A model generated the notes under the pieces. It had not been told where the DNA came from, ran no database searches, and was given only the letters and a program-made list of their open reading frames with translations. Below are positions 1 to 8,793 of a stretch of DNA of 64,000 bases, in pieces (the first letter of the stretch is position 1; each line of letters starts with the position of its first letter). The translations under genes were made by a program, and so were the position numbers. Source of the DNA: Robiginitomaculum sp. (GTDB lineage: Bacteria; Pseudomonadota; Alphaproteobacteria; Caulobacterales; Maricaulaceae); NCBI GenBank assembly GCA_021776615.1, contig JAJFFO010000020.1:1-64000 (forward strand), read 5' to 3'.

Positions 1-2
1 CG

Positions 3-749
<747 letters not shown>

Positions 750-762
750 CGGTACATTTCCT

Positions 763-869
763 CCTCTCCCATGGGGAGAGGATAGAGGTGAGGGGATGAG
801 TTTTCTAAAGCATGGCAGGTGCTGGAAAGCACAAGCCCCTCATCCCGACCTTCTCCCAAAGGGAGAAGG
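763..869. repeat. REP-like palindromic element after mdh
   Basis: Two strong short hairpins flank a non-coding centre. The first is CCTCTCC with its complement GGGGAGAGG (763-781). The second is CCTTCTCCC-AAA-GGGAGAAGG (849-869). Between them, GAGGGG near 791-796 and CCCCTC near 837-842 can also pair, so the whole element can fold as a cloverleaf. The CCTCTCC/GGGGAGAGG core recurs near 8378-8397. This looks like a dispersed REP/BIME-type element between convergent genes and may also end transcription. No protein is encoded here. Confidence 0.6.
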
Positions 870-876
870 GCTAAGT

Positions 877-1470
877 TTAGCCCAAATCCTTCACTCGCTC
901 ATAACAATGGCAGTCGGTGGCATGGTCGTTGACTATTCCTACTGCCTGCATGAAGGCATAGACGATGATTGGGCCGCAAAACTTAAAACCGCGCTTTTTT
1001 AAATCCTTGGCGATGGCTTCGGAAATATCGGTTTTGACCGGCGCGTCTTTAAAATCATTCCATGTGTTTTGTATCGGTTTGCCGCCAACGAAGTTCCATA
1101 AATAGGCGCTGAAGTCCTCGCCGCGTGCCTGCATATCCAGATATAGTTTTGCGCCATCAATGGTTGCCTGACATTTGGCGCGGCTGCGAATAATGCCCGG
1201 ATCATTCAGCAAGCGCTCCATATCGGCTTCACCATAAAGGGCGATTTTTTGCGGGTCGAAATCATCAAACGCGGCGCGAATGGTCTCGCGTTTTCGTAAA
1301 ATGGTTATCCACGCCAGCCCGGCCTGCATGCCATCAAGCACCAGTTTTTCCCACAAAGCGCGCGAATCGTACTCCGGAACGCCCCATTCTTCGTCATGAT
1401 AGGCGCAATAAAGCGCATCATTTGGCGGCACCCAGCCGCACCGGGTTTCGGCATTGATGCTGGCATTCAT
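877..1470 (-). CDS. tag: DNA-3-methyladenine glycosylase I
   Basis: Base-excision-repair glycosylase that removes 3-methyladenine from alkylated DNA. The 197-residue protein is close to the family length. The Tag zinc snap is visible: Cys11 (in RCGWV), His25 (in YHDEEWG), His183 and Cys187 (in NDHATDC). KKRGFKFCGP and FMQAVGIVNDH are also family hallmarks. The residue matching the catalytic Glu38 of the E. coli enzyme is Asp46 here (VLDGMQAG), a conservative change I recall in other family members. The start codon overlaps the end of ygfZ by 4 bases, so the two are probably cotranscribed. Confidence 0.95.
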   Translation of the reverse strand: MNASINAETRCGWVPPNDALYCAYHDEEWGVPEYDSRALWEKLVLDGMQAGLAWITILRKRETIRAAFDDFDPQKIALYGEADMERLLNDPGIIRSRAKCQATIDGAKLYLDMQARGEDFSAYLWNFVGGKPIQNTWNDFKDAPVKTDISEAIAKDLKKRGFKFCGPIIVYAFMQAVGIVNDHATDCHCYERVKDLG

Positions 1471-2291
1471 GACGCTTGCTCCGGACTATCAGGTAAAATC
1501 AGGCGCAGCGGTGTGTCGTCCGCCAATATTTCAATGCCGGCCTGCTGCGCGCTCGCCAGCCGGTCCGTTCGTATCAGCGCCATGGCATCGCATCCGGCGC
1601 TGGAACGGATTTCACCAAGCCGTGCCGGACCCGCCATGATCAAAGTGCCAGCTTCCGGTGCAGGGCCGGCAAAACTGGCGGCGCAAAACCGCTTGCGGGT
1701 AGTGCCGCGTCTTTTCATGCGGCTGACCACTTCCTGACCGACATAACAGCCTTTTTTAAACGCCACGCCTTGTTGCAAATCCATATTGGCATCGGCGGGG
1801 AATATCTCCTCCATACCAAAATCCATACCCTGCTCTGGCACACAGGCCAAAATCCGCGCCTTGTCATATTCGGCAATTTCAGTGCCAGCGGGGGCGGGCG
1901 TTTCGTCGGTATTCGGTATAATGTGGCGCCCGCCAAGGGTGCCGGTGCGGGGGTCGCTATAAGCGGCCTTACCCAGCGTTAGCGCGACCATAAATTGGGC
2001 GCTGACGTCTTCAATATCAACCTTGGCACGCAAGCGAAACATACGCAGGCGGCGCATTAAATCGTCAGTATTTTGCGCCAAAATATCCAGCCAATAACCG
2101 CCTTGCGGGGCTTTGCTAATGAAGAAAGTATGGAGAATTTTACCCTGCGCACTGAGCAATGCGGCGTATAAAATCTCATCATCGCCAAGGCGGTTTATGT
2201 CATTGGTGATCAGGCCTTGAAGAAAGGCTTCGGCTTCATCACCAGAAACTGCAAGGACGGCACGGGGGCGGGGGGGTGTGAAATAGCTCAT
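1467..2291 (-). CDS. ygfZ: Folate-binding protein YgfZ (GcvT-like)
   Basis: Tetrahydrofolate-binding protein of the YgfZ/IBA57 family, involved in maturation or repair of iron-sulfur enzymes. The 274-residue protein carries the diagnostic motif KGCYVGQEVVSRM, whose cysteine is the conserved functional residue, followed by the basic stretch RRGTTRKR. The N-terminus matches GcvT-like folate-binding domains (GDEAEAFLQGLITNDI). It is the first gene of a two-gene unit with tag on the minus strand and is divergent from the dihydroorotase gene, with a 50-base shared promoter region. No odd features. Confidence 0.93.
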   Translation of the reverse strand: MSYFTPPRPRAVLAVSGDEAEAFLQGLITNDINRLGDDEILYAALLSAQGKILHTFFISKAPQGGYWLDILAQNTDDLMRRLRMFRLRAKVDIEDVSAQFMVALTLGKAAYSDPRTGTLGGRHIIPNTDETPAPAGTEIAEYDKARILACVPEQGMDFGMEEIFPADANMDLQQGVAFKKGCYVGQEVVSRMKRRGTTRKRFCAASFAGPAPEAGTLIMAGPARLGEIRSSAGCDAMALIRTDRLASAQQAGIEILADDTPLRLILPDSPEQAS

Positions 2292-2341
2292 ATGCTCTAT
2301 ATTCTTGTTTCACTCTCAATACGCAAGGCGAGTCGCAATAA

Positions 2342-3673
2342 ATGACTGAAACTTTTGATCTGCTGATCACCGGCGGCACCATCGTTAATCAGGACGGTAA
2401 TGGTTTGGGCGATGTTGGCGTCAGCGGCGGCAAAATTACCGCTATTGGTGATTTGTCCACCAAACATGCAGGCCAGCGTATAAATGCCAATGGGCTTCAT
2501 GTTTTGCCGGGCGTTATCGATACCCAAGTGCATTTTCGCGAACCCGGCCCCACCCATAAGGAAGATTTACAAACCGGTTCGCGGGCGGCGGTGTTGGGCG
2601 GTGTTGTGGGGGTATTTGAAATGCCCAATACCGACCCCACCACCTCGACCGTGGAGGCGCTGGAATATAAGCTAAAGCGCGCCAAGGGCCGGATGCATTG
2701 TGACCATGCGTTTTACGCCGGGGCCACCCATGATAATGCGGACCTTTTACCGGATTTAGAGCGCGTACCCGGTTGTGCCGGGGTGAAGGTGTTTATGGGC
2801 GCTTCCACCGGGTCGCTATTGGTGGCCGATGATGAAGGTGTCGCCAGTGTTCTGGCCGCGATTTCGCGCCGGGCGGCGTTTCATTGTGAAGACGAGGAAC
2901 GCCTCATTGCCCGCAAACACCTTGCCCGCGAAGGTGATTGGCAGTCTCACGTTGAAGTGCGCGATGCCAAGGCCGCGTTGTTAGCCACGCAAAGGCTGAT
3001 CCGGCTGGCCAGAGCGGCCGGCAAGCGCGTGCATGTGCTGCATGTCTCTACGGCAGAAGAAATGGCGTTTTTGGCGGAGCATAAGGACATTGCCACGGTA
3101 GAGGTGACACCGCAGCACCTGACCCTAAGTGCCCCCGATTGCTATGCGCAAATGCAAGGGCGCGCGCAAATGAACCCGCCGATACGCACCATGGAACATC
3201 AAGACGGCCTGTGGGCGGCATTGCGGGCCGGTATCGTCGACGTAATCGCCACTGATCACGCACCGCATACGTTAGCAGAAAAAGCGCAAAGCTATCCGGC
3301 GTCGCCGTCGGGCATGCCGGGCGTGCAATATCTGGTGCCGATAATGCTCGATCACGTAAATGCTGGCAGGTTAAGCTTAGAGCGCTTTGTTGATCTGACC
3401 AGCGCCGGGCCGAAACGTATTTTCGGTTTGGCCAGCAAAGGCCGGTTGGCGGTGGGCTATGATGCGGATTTCACCTTGGTCGACCTTAAAGAAAGGCGCA
3501 CCATTACCGACGCTGACAGCGCCAGCAAAAGCGCATGGACACCCTATGATGGTAAAACCGTAACCGGCTGGCCAATGGCAACGATTATTCGCGGTATTGG
3601 CGTTATGCGCGATGATGAGGTGGTAATGGCCGGTGCTGGGGAGCCAATTTTATTTGAAGAAGCTTTGGCTTAG
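2342..3673 (+). CDS. pyrC: Dihydroorotase (active type, amidohydrolase fold)
   Basis: Dihydroorotase of the multifunctional-complex type (443 residues), which cyclises carbamoyl-aspartate in pyrimidine synthesis. Metal-site elements are present: carboxylated-lysine candidate Lys149 (GVKVFMGAS), His181 (FHCEDEERL), His234 (HVLHVS) and Asp305 (ATDHAPH). The first metal motif is D60-T-Q62-V-H64-F-R66. The usual first His of HxH is therefore Gln, although the rest of the site and REPG are intact. The gene stands apart from pyrB and its inactive partner 8 kb away. Other cyclic amidohydrolases such as allantoinase are alternatives, but the motif set fits dihydroorotase best. Confidence 0.85.
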   Translation: MTETFDLLITGGTIVNQDGNGLGDVGVSGGKITAIGDLSTKHAGQRINANGLHVLPGVIDTQVHFREPGPTHKEDLQTGSRAAVLGGVVGVFEMPNTDPTTSTVEALEYKLKRAKGRMHCDHAFYAGATHDNADLLPDLERVPGCAGVKVFMGASTGSLLVADDEGVASVLAAISRRAAFHCEDEERLIARKHLAREGDWQSHVEVRDAKAALLATQRLIRLARAAGKRVHVLHVSTAEEMAFLAEHKDIATVEVTPQHLTLSAPDCYAQMQGRAQMNPPIRTMEHQDGLWAALRAGIVDVIATDHAPHTLAEKAQSYPASPSGMPGVQYLVPIMLDHVNAGRLSLERFVDLTSAGPKRIFGLASKGRLAVGYDADFTLVDLKERRTITDADSASKSAWTPYDGKTVTGWPMATIIRGIGVMRDDEVVMAGAGEPILFEEALA

Positions 3674-3763
3674 TTTTTGTGCGCTTCGGCCTTTGGATTG
3701 CACTTCGGACCGCTTTGCTCTATGCACTTTATTGGGGCAGGTAAAAACCTGAAAGGCGAGAAA

Positions 3764-4120
3764 ATGAAGACGATATTTGTTACAATGACTATGGCGACCA
3801 CAATGGCGGTCGCTAGTTCCGCATTTGCCAGCGATATGGATGCGGGGCTCAAAGCCGCTTGCATGACTGACCCGGAAAATTCGGCAGAAGAGTGCACTTG
3901 CGGCGTCGCATACGTGAAAGAACACATGGACACCAAGTCCTACACCTTGATGCACGCGCTGGCGACGACGGAAGATGGCAGTGAAGACCGGGCGAGCAAA
4001 CTTGCCGCTCTGGGGGCGACCCCTGAGAGCATGCAAAGCATGGGCGAAAAATTCCAATCCCTTGCCGGGGATTTGAAAGCCCAGTGCGATGTGAATGTCG
4101 GATCAGGTGACGCTGGCTGA
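3764..4120 (+). CDS. Small secreted cysteine-containing protein, unknown function
   Basis: 118-residue protein starting at the ATG preceded by AAAGGCGAG; an upstream in-frame start exists but lacks this ribosome site. Residues 1-21 form a Sec signal peptide (MKTIFV... ending ASSAFAS). The mature part is about 97 residues and has four cysteines (CMTDPENSAEECTCG near its start and QCDV near its end), which suggests disulfides in the periplasm. The remainder is probably helical. I do not recognise a family. A strong hairpin lies after its stop codon. Confidence 0.75.
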   Translation: MKTIFVTMTMATTMAVASSAFASDMDAGLKAACMTDPENSAEECTCGVAYVKEHMDTKSYTLMHALATTEDGSEDRASKLAALGATPESMQSMGEKFQSLAGDLKAQCDVNVGSGDAG

Positions 4121-4163
4121 TTAGGGCAGACACCCTGATTTTTTAAGGCAATGAATTTATAAG

Positions 4164-4200
4164 GTATTGCACCGCTCGCTTAAGGGGAGCGGTGCAATAC
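4164..4200. terminator. Perfect 14-bp hairpin between convergent genes
   Basis: Arms GTATTGCACCGCTC (4164-4177) and GAGCGGTGCAATAC (4187-4200) are perfectly complementary around a 9-base loop. The hairpin sits between two convergent genes, so it can act in both directions. The T run that should follow is weak (TCTTAT), so it may rely on stem strength or act as a 3'-end stabiliser. Confidence 0.7.
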
Positions 4201-4254
4201 TCTTATGGTATAGATCCTGCCGGATGTATTAGGGTGTAGATTCAGTTTCTGGCA

Positions 4255-4506
4255 TTAATTCATTTGACATTCGCGCATTGAAAACTCGCCGCGCCGGACA
4301 CGGCTTGGCAGATGATTTGCCATTTCCGCCACAACCTCTTCGCCATAAACATCAATAAGGTCTGCAAACGCCGCAAAAATGGCGGAAGTCGCAATTTGTT
4401 CTGGCGCACAACCGCGCCCTAATGCCGTGTCCCATGCGTCTAATATTAGACCCAAGGCACGGTCTTTTTGTTCATTCTTTGGTAAAGTTTCCACAGCTTC
4501 GCTCAT
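4255..4506 (-). CDS. Small hypothetical protein (83 aa)
   Basis: 83-residue protein, probably cytoplasmic and all helical, with no signal peptide or membrane segment. The central part (LILDAWDTALGRG, then IFAAFADLIDVYGEEVVAEMANHLPSRVRRGEF) looks like an amphipathic helical bundle. I recognise no family. It is the last gene of a minus-strand run with the TIGR02301-type gene upstream (78-base gap) and ends at the shared hairpin. Real coding is supported by an intact frame and location, not by homology. Confidence 0.6.
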   Translation of the reverse strand: MSEAVETLPKNEQKDRALGLILDAWDTALGRGCAPEQIATSAIFAAFADLIDVYGEEVVAEMANHLPSRVRRGEFSMRECQMN

Positions 4507-4584
4507 GGCACCAAAGCGCCACCCCTCATTTATCCATTCACCGTCCGGGCAGTTAATCCGCCTCTTGACGAGATGAAATATATC

Positions 4585-4995
4585 TCAATGAAGATAAGGA
4601 TCTGCTAACGCGGTTGCTAAAAATCTACCTTGTTCTGCTTTTAGGCGTTTTTGCGCGTTAATGGTGCCCACGGTTTGGGGGGTGCAGTCGGGATAATAAA
4701 TTTGTTCCTGACGATAGCCGTGATTAAAAGCGGCAATAAGGTTGTCACGCTCTCGCGCCGGTAATTGTTCAACCGCCAGCAATTCTGCCATACGATCACG
4801 CCAGCTTTGTTCCATCACGCCGGAGCAGATAATGGTCAAATAATGCATGGCCCCGAAGGTATCCGACAATAATTGGCGATTGCGCGCCGTATCAGGATTG
4901 CGTTGAATTGGCTCCTGGCCCAAAGCGGGCGCGGCAAGGGTGAAAACACTCAAAGCCGTCAGCACGACAGCCACGGCCTTGAGCCTTTTATACAT
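4585..4995 (-). CDS. TIGR02301-family secreted protein
   Basis: 136-residue exported protein starting at MYKRLKAVAVVLTALS, with a cleavable signal peptide ending near APALGQ. The mature part shows the pattern I associate with the alphaproteobacterial TIGR02301 family: LLSDTFGAMHYLTIIC, then WRDRMAELL, AAFNHGYR and a conserved CTPQT. Two cysteines (IICSG and DCTP) may pair. The function of the family is not known. The start ATG overlaps the end of the upstream 59-residue membrane protein by 8 bases, implying translational coupling. Confidence 0.8.
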   Translation of the reverse strand: MYKRLKAVAVVLTALSVFTLAAPALGQEPIQRNPDTARNRQLLSDTFGAMHYLTIICSGVMEQSWRDRMAELLAVEQLPARERDNLIAAFNHGYRQEQIYYPDCTPQTVGTINAQKRLKAEQGRFLATALADPYLH

Positions 4996-5167
4996 AATAC
5001 CGGCGCACACAGGTGAATGACCATATAAAGGCAATGATCCAGCCAATAAAAGTCCAGCCAAGCAGGAAGTTGAGCACAAAAATAGCGCCGGCATTATGGT
5101 GCCCGCGTATCAATGCAATTATCCATGGCATAAAATAGAGCAATAGTGGAACGAGCGCGAACTCCAT
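4988..5167 (-). CDS. Superinfection-immunity-like small membrane protein (59 aa)
   Basis: A 59-residue protein read directly from the sequence: it starts MEFALVPLLLYFMPWIIAL, continues RGHHNAGAIFVLNFLLGWTF and ends in CVRRYYV. An AGGAG ribosome site lies 8 bases before the ATG. Two hydrophobic helices (about 3-20 and 29-51) surround the polar loop RGHHNAGA, followed by LNFLLGWTFIGWIIA. This is the pattern of the phage T4 Imm-like superinfection immunity family (PF14373), which is widespread on bacterial chromosomes with no proven role there. It overlaps the downstream TIGR02301 gene by 8 bases. The family call is from memory of the motif. Confidence 0.75.
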   Translation of the reverse strand: MEFALVPLLLYFMPWIIALIRGHHNAGAIFVLNFLLGWTFIGWIIAFIWSFTCVRRYYV

Positions 5168-5335
5168 CGCGAATCTCCTAATCTATTGCCCCTCAGCCTC
5201 TCTAATATAGGCATGCCGAGGGGCGGCGTAAAGGGCTGTATAAAACCAATTGTCGCTCGCGCAAAGGTGAATGGTACGTGTTCGCCCGGTGCCATAGGGT
5301 GAAATTACCCAATTCATCAAAGCAAAGAGACGATT

Positions 5336-6316
5336 ATGCGCTTACTCATTTTTTTCATCGCTTTCTATGGCCTGCTGGCAGCACCGGTTTTGGCACAACC
5401 GACTAAGACGCTACAAAAAGCGTGGCCGGATACGGACTTTTCCAAACATAGCGTGGATTTTGATACGATTATGAGCGGTGGACCGCCACGGGACGGCATT
5501 CCATCGATTGATCAGCCGAAATTCATTCACGTTTCTGCCTCTGACCTGCCGGGTAATGAACCGGTGATTGGGCTGGAGGTGAACGGTGTTGCCCGGGCTT
5601 ATCCGTTGCGGGTGCTGACATGGCACGAAATTGCCAATGACGAAATTGGCGGCGTGCCAGTTATTGTGACCTATTGCCCGCTTTGCAATGCCGCCATTGT
5701 TTATGATCGACGCATTAAAGGCGCTCTTGGTGCGCCAACTTTTGGTACTACCGGGCTTTTGCGCCATTCCGATATGGTTATGTATGATCGGTTTAGCGAT
5801 ACATGGTGGCAGCAATTCTCTGGCAAGGGTATTGCCGGGAAATATAACGGTGTTCAGCTCAAACGTCTGCCGTCGCGGCTGGAATCTTTTGATAATTTCA
5901 AAAAACGCTTTCCTGATGCGCAGGTCCTGGTGCCAAATGATCCGCGAATGCGACCCTATGGGCGCAATCCATATGCGGGCTATGACAGCGCCAAAAAACC
6001 GTTTTTATATCGCGGCGATTTGCCAAAAAATGTGCCCCCTATGTCGCGCGTTGTGGTGGTTGGTGACACAGCCTATGCGCTGACCCTCATTCGCGAACAG
6101 GAAAGCCTTACCGACGGCGATGTGCGCCTTAGCTATGTAGGCGATCATGCTTCGGCGTTGGACAATGAGGCCATTGCGCAATCGCGGGCGGTGCCCAGTG
6201 TCGCGGTGCAACGGCGCGATGCTGATGGTGTTTGGGTTGAGGAGCCCTATGACGTTACCTTCGCCTTTGTTTTTCATGCATTTAAGCCGCAAGGCAATTG
6301 GCGGATGGAACTCTAG
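5336..6316 (+). CDS. DUF3179 domain-containing exported protein
   Basis: 326-residue protein with a Sec signal peptide (MRLLIFF... ending APVLAQ). The mature part has the DUF3179 hallmarks: PVIGLEVNGVARAYPLRVL, WHEIANDEI, GVPVIVTYCPLCNAAIVYDR, then GLLRHSDMVMYDR and WWQQFSGKGIAG. The motif YCPLC with two cysteines, close to a conserved WHE, looks like a possible metal or redox site, but no activity is established for this family. It is probably periplasmic. It stands alone, 80 bases before a thioesterase gene in the same direction, which may share its promoter. Confidence 0.88.
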   Translation: MRLLIFFIAFYGLLAAPVLAQPTKTLQKAWPDTDFSKHSVDFDTIMSGGPPRDGIPSIDQPKFIHVSASDLPGNEPVIGLEVNGVARAYPLRVLTWHEIANDEIGGVPVIVTYCPLCNAAIVYDRRIKGALGAPTFGTTGLLRHSDMVMYDRFSDTWWQQFSGKGIAGKYNGVQLKRLPSRLESFDNFKKRFPDAQVLVPNDPRMRPYGRNPYAGYDSAKKPFLYRGDLPKNVPPMSRVVVVGDTAYALTLIREQESLTDGDVRLSYVGDHASALDNEAIAQSRAVPSVAVQRRDADGVWVEEPYDVTFAFVFHAFKPQGNWRMEL

Positions 6317-6396
6317 GTGTAGCGCTTTGTTTTCGTCTCTTGCGCATGTGCCATTAGTAACTTTATCGTCAGTTTTCGCGGTGATGGGGACGGTAA

Positions 6397-6837
6397 ATGC
6401 CAGCAGCAGACGATATGCAAACTCCACTCGGCTATGCGCTGTGGTCGCAAAAGGATCGGTTCGAGCATATTAACGGACCGATTTTTATCCATGCCCAGCG
6501 CGCCCCGGCGTCGGGGCAGGGCTTGGTGAAGTTTTTCTCCCAAAAAAAGCATCTTAATCGCGGCGGTGCGGTGCATGGCGGCATGTTGATGACTTTTGCT
6601 GACACCGCCATGTTCGCCATTGCGCTACCCGCTTTGGATGGTGCGCGTGCGGTCACTGTGACCATGAATAATGAGTTTGTCAGCGCCGGTTGGCCCGATC
6701 AATGGATTGAGGCGGAGGGGGAGTTGGTGCGCCAAACCAAATCCGGCCTCTTATTTGTGCGCGGCAAGGTGTTTAGCGCCGATACGGTGATTTTGACATT
6801 TTCAGGCCTGCTTAAAAAGATTGAACGCAGGCCTTAG
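6397..6837 (+). CDS. PaaI-type hotdog thioesterase
   Basis: 146-residue hotdog-fold acyl-CoA thioesterase of the PaaI/4HBT family, cytoplasmic. The helix motif GGAVHGGMLMTFADTAMFA holds the conserved His-Gly-Gly and the Asp used for catalysis in this group. The pairing strand TVTMNNEFVSAG and GELVRQTKSGLLFVRGKV follow the usual fold order. The substrate cannot be read from sequence. The gene is convergent with gatB, with only 10 bases between the stop codons. The first ATG shown has a weak ribosome site, so MQTPLGYALW, six residues later, is an alternative start. Confidence 0.85.
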   Translation: MPAADDMQTPLGYALWSQKDRFEHINGPIFIHAQRAPASGQGLVKFFSQKKHLNRGGAVHGGMLMTFADTAMFAIALPALDGARAVTVTMNNEFVSAGWPDQWIEAEGELVRQTKSGLLFVRGKVFSADTVILTFSGLLKKIERRP

Positions 6838-6847
6838 GAAACTGCAT

Positions 6848-8326
6848 CTAATCCAGCAATTTTTTCCGCAAGATTTCATTCACCGCTTGCGGGTTGGCTT
6901 TACCTTTGCTGGCCTGCATGACCTGACCAACAAACCAGCCCAGCGTTTTTGGCTTGTCTTTTACCTTGGCGGCCTGATCTGGGTTATCGGCAATAATTTT
7001 GTCAATCATGGCTTCAATGGCACCGGTATCGGTGACTTGTTTGAGGCCGCGATCTTCGACAATGGCTTGCGGGTCGCCGCCTTCTTCCCAGCAAATTTCA
7101 AACACCTGTTTGGCGATTTTTCCAGAGATGACATTATCGGAAATCATGCCAACAATGGCGCGATTGGCGGCGGCCGAAACCGGGCTGTCATTAATCTCGA
7201 CATTTTCCTTGTTCAGCTTGCCGAAAACTTCGTTCAGCAGCCAGTTTGCGGCCAGTTTTTTGTCATTGCCATCGGCCACTTCTTCGTAATAGGCGGCTTT
7301 TTCCCGGTCGCTGACCAACACGCTGGCATCATAAGCCGAGAGGCCATATTCGGCGACAAAGCGGGTTTTTTTCTCGTCCGGCAATTCCGGCAAATCGGCC
7401 TTAATGCCAGCCATCCATTCAGCGCTGAGTTTTACCGGCAACAGGTCCGGATCCGGGAAATAGCGGTAATCATGGGCGTCTTCCTTGGAGCGCATGGTCC
7501 GAGTTTCGCCGGTTTCGGTATTGTACAAGCGGGTTTCTTGGTCAATTTTGCCGCCATCATCCAAAATTTCGATCTGGCGACGGGCTTCATATTCAATGGC
7601 TTGTTGGATGAAGCGCATAGAGTTGAGGTTTTTAATCTCGCAGCGCGTACCCAGATCGCCGCCGGGGCGGCGCACCGAGACATTGACATCGGCCCGTAGA
7701 TTGCCTTTTTCCATATCGCCATCGCAAGTGCCCAAATAGCGCACAAGCGAGCGTAGTTTGCGCACATAAGCCGCCGCTTCACGGGCCGAACGCATGTCCG
7801 GTTTGGAGACAATTTCCATCAGCGCCACGCCGCAACGATTGAGATCGACATAGGTGGCATTGGGGTCCAGATCGTGAATGGATTTGCCGGCATCCTGCTC
7901 CAAATGCAGGCGCTCAATGCCGACATTAATGCTGTCTTCACCCTCAAGCTCGACCTCCAACACGCCTTCACCGACAATCGGGTGGTAAAGCTGGCTGATT
8001 TGATAGCCTTGGGGCAGGTCCGGGTAGAAATAGTTTTTGCGATCAAAGCGTGAAAATGCGTTGATTTGCGCCTTGAGGCCCATGCCGGTGCGTACCGCTT
8101 GTTCGACACAATATTCGTTCAATACCGGCAACATGCCGGGCATGGCCGCATCGACCAGCGCCACCTGGGTGTTTGGCTCGGCGCCATAACCGGTGGCGGC
8201 ACCAGAGAATAATTTGGCGTTGGAAGCCACTTGAGCGTGCACTTCCAGCCCGATAATAATTTCCCAATCCCCGGAAGGACTGGAAACCCAATCTGATTTG
8301 TCGGCGACGCGTTCCGCTGTAAACAT
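6848..8326 (-). CDS. gatB: Asp-tRNA(Asn)/Glu-tRNA(Gln) amidotransferase subunit B
   Basis: GatB binds and phosphorylates misacylated Glu-tRNA(Gln) or Asp-tRNA(Asn) so that ammonia from GatA can amidate it. At 492 residues it is full length. The N-terminal cradle has [21 protein letters not shown] and [19 protein letters not shown]. The centre has [19 protein letters not shown], and the YqeY-like tail ends with [24 protein letters not shown]. The gene is separated from gatA by two small membrane-protein genes, which is unusual. Just before the ATG a GAGAA-type tandem repeat supplies several overlapping ribosome-binding registers. Confidence 0.98.
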   Translation of the reverse strand: MFTAERVADKSDWVSSPSGDWEIIIGLEVHAQVASNAKLFSGAATGYGAEPNTQVALVDAAMPGMLPVLNEYCVEQAVRTGMGLKAQINAFSRFDRKNYFYPDLPQGYQISQLYHPIVGEGVLEVELEGEDSINVGIERLHLEQDAGKSIHDLDPNATYVDLNRCGVALMEIVSKPDMRSAREAAAYVRKLRSLVRYLGTCDGDMEKGNLRADVNVSVRRPGGDLGTRCEIKNLNSMRFIQQAIEYEARRQIEILDDGGKIDQETRLYNTETGETRTMRSKEDAHDYRYFPDPDLLPVKLSAEWMAGIKADLPELPDEKKTRFVAEYGLSAYDASVLVSDREKAAYYEEVADGNDKKLAANWLLNEVFGKLNKENVEINDSPVSAAANRAIVGMISDNVISGKIAKQVFEICWEEGGDPQAIVEDRGLKQVTDTGAIEAMIDKIIADNPDQAAKVKDKPKTLGWFVGQVMQASKGKANPQAVNEILRKKLLD

Positions 8327-8351
8327 TTTTTCTCTTCTCTTCTCTTCTCAT
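8327..8351 (-). promoter_or_regulatory. Tandem GAGAA-type repeat acting as gatB ribosome site
   Basis: On the gatB strand the leader reads as repeated AGAAG units immediately before AAAAAATG. A purine-rich repeat of this sort offers more than one Shine-Dalgarno register and is a likely site of slippage that would tune gatB translation. Confidence 0.4.
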
Positions 8352-8397
8352 CCCCCTTGTGGGGGGTATCGTCTTTTCCCTCTCCTTGGGGAGAGGG
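8352..8397. repeat. Palindromic REP-like element upstream of gatB
   Basis: Two adjacent hairpins: CCCCC-TTGT-GGGGGG (8352-8366) and CCCTCTCC-TTGG-GGAGAGGG (8378-8397). The second shares its core with the element at 763-781. The element lies between the small membrane-protein gene at 8453-8776 and gatB, so it may reduce read-through or stabilise the upstream transcript. Confidence 0.55.
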
Positions 8398-8452
8398 CTA
8401 TTATTATTTTCCTACAAACCGTGAAACATCCAAAAGCATGCCATCAAGTTCT

Positions 8453-8776
8453 TCAAGTATTTGATTGTTTTTCTGAATTTGTTTCATCTTCAAAAAGTGA
8501 CTTCCCACTTTCCCCATTCTTAATGCGCTGCAACAGCAAGCCAATTCTGAATAAATACTCAACCATCACCGCAGTCCCAAAAAGGAATATGGAATCGATT
8601 GCTGTCCTGCTGATCAATGCGACATAGGCGCGAAACTGCTTATCGGGATCAATAGTTCCTAATGTGATGTTTTCCCACTGGTCCACCATTTCCAAGCCGT
8701 TAGCAACTAAATAGGCGAAGGCTGCAATGCAAACCCATAAGGCCAGTCTGCTTTTAAAAAACGGGATGCGATTCAT
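8453..8776 (-). CDS. Small two-helix membrane protein, unknown function
   Basis: 107-residue protein with two predicted membrane helices: LALWVCIAAFAYLVANGL (about 11-28) and a second segment around IDSIFLFGTAVMVEYLFRIGLLL (about 60-82). A polar loop (EMVDQWENITLGTIDPDKQ) lies between them and the tail is charged. No family recognised. It lies between gatA and gatB on the same strand, 17 bases after another membrane-protein gene. Its codon use looks less GC-rich than gatA and gatB, which suggests later insertion into the gat operon. Confidence 0.65.
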   Translation of the reverse strand: MNRIPFFKSRLALWVCIAAFAYLVANGLEMVDQWENITLGTIDPDKQFRAYVALISRTAIDSIFLFGTAVMVEYLFRIGLLLQRIKNGESGKSLFEDETNSEKQSNT

Positions 8777-8793
8777 TTCCTCACCACCACTTA

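Noticed and set aside
6821-7699. 292-residue open frame opposite gatB
   Set aside because: It lies wholly within gatB on the other strand and its residues are Phe/Asn-rich with no recognisable motif, as expected of an antisense shadow.
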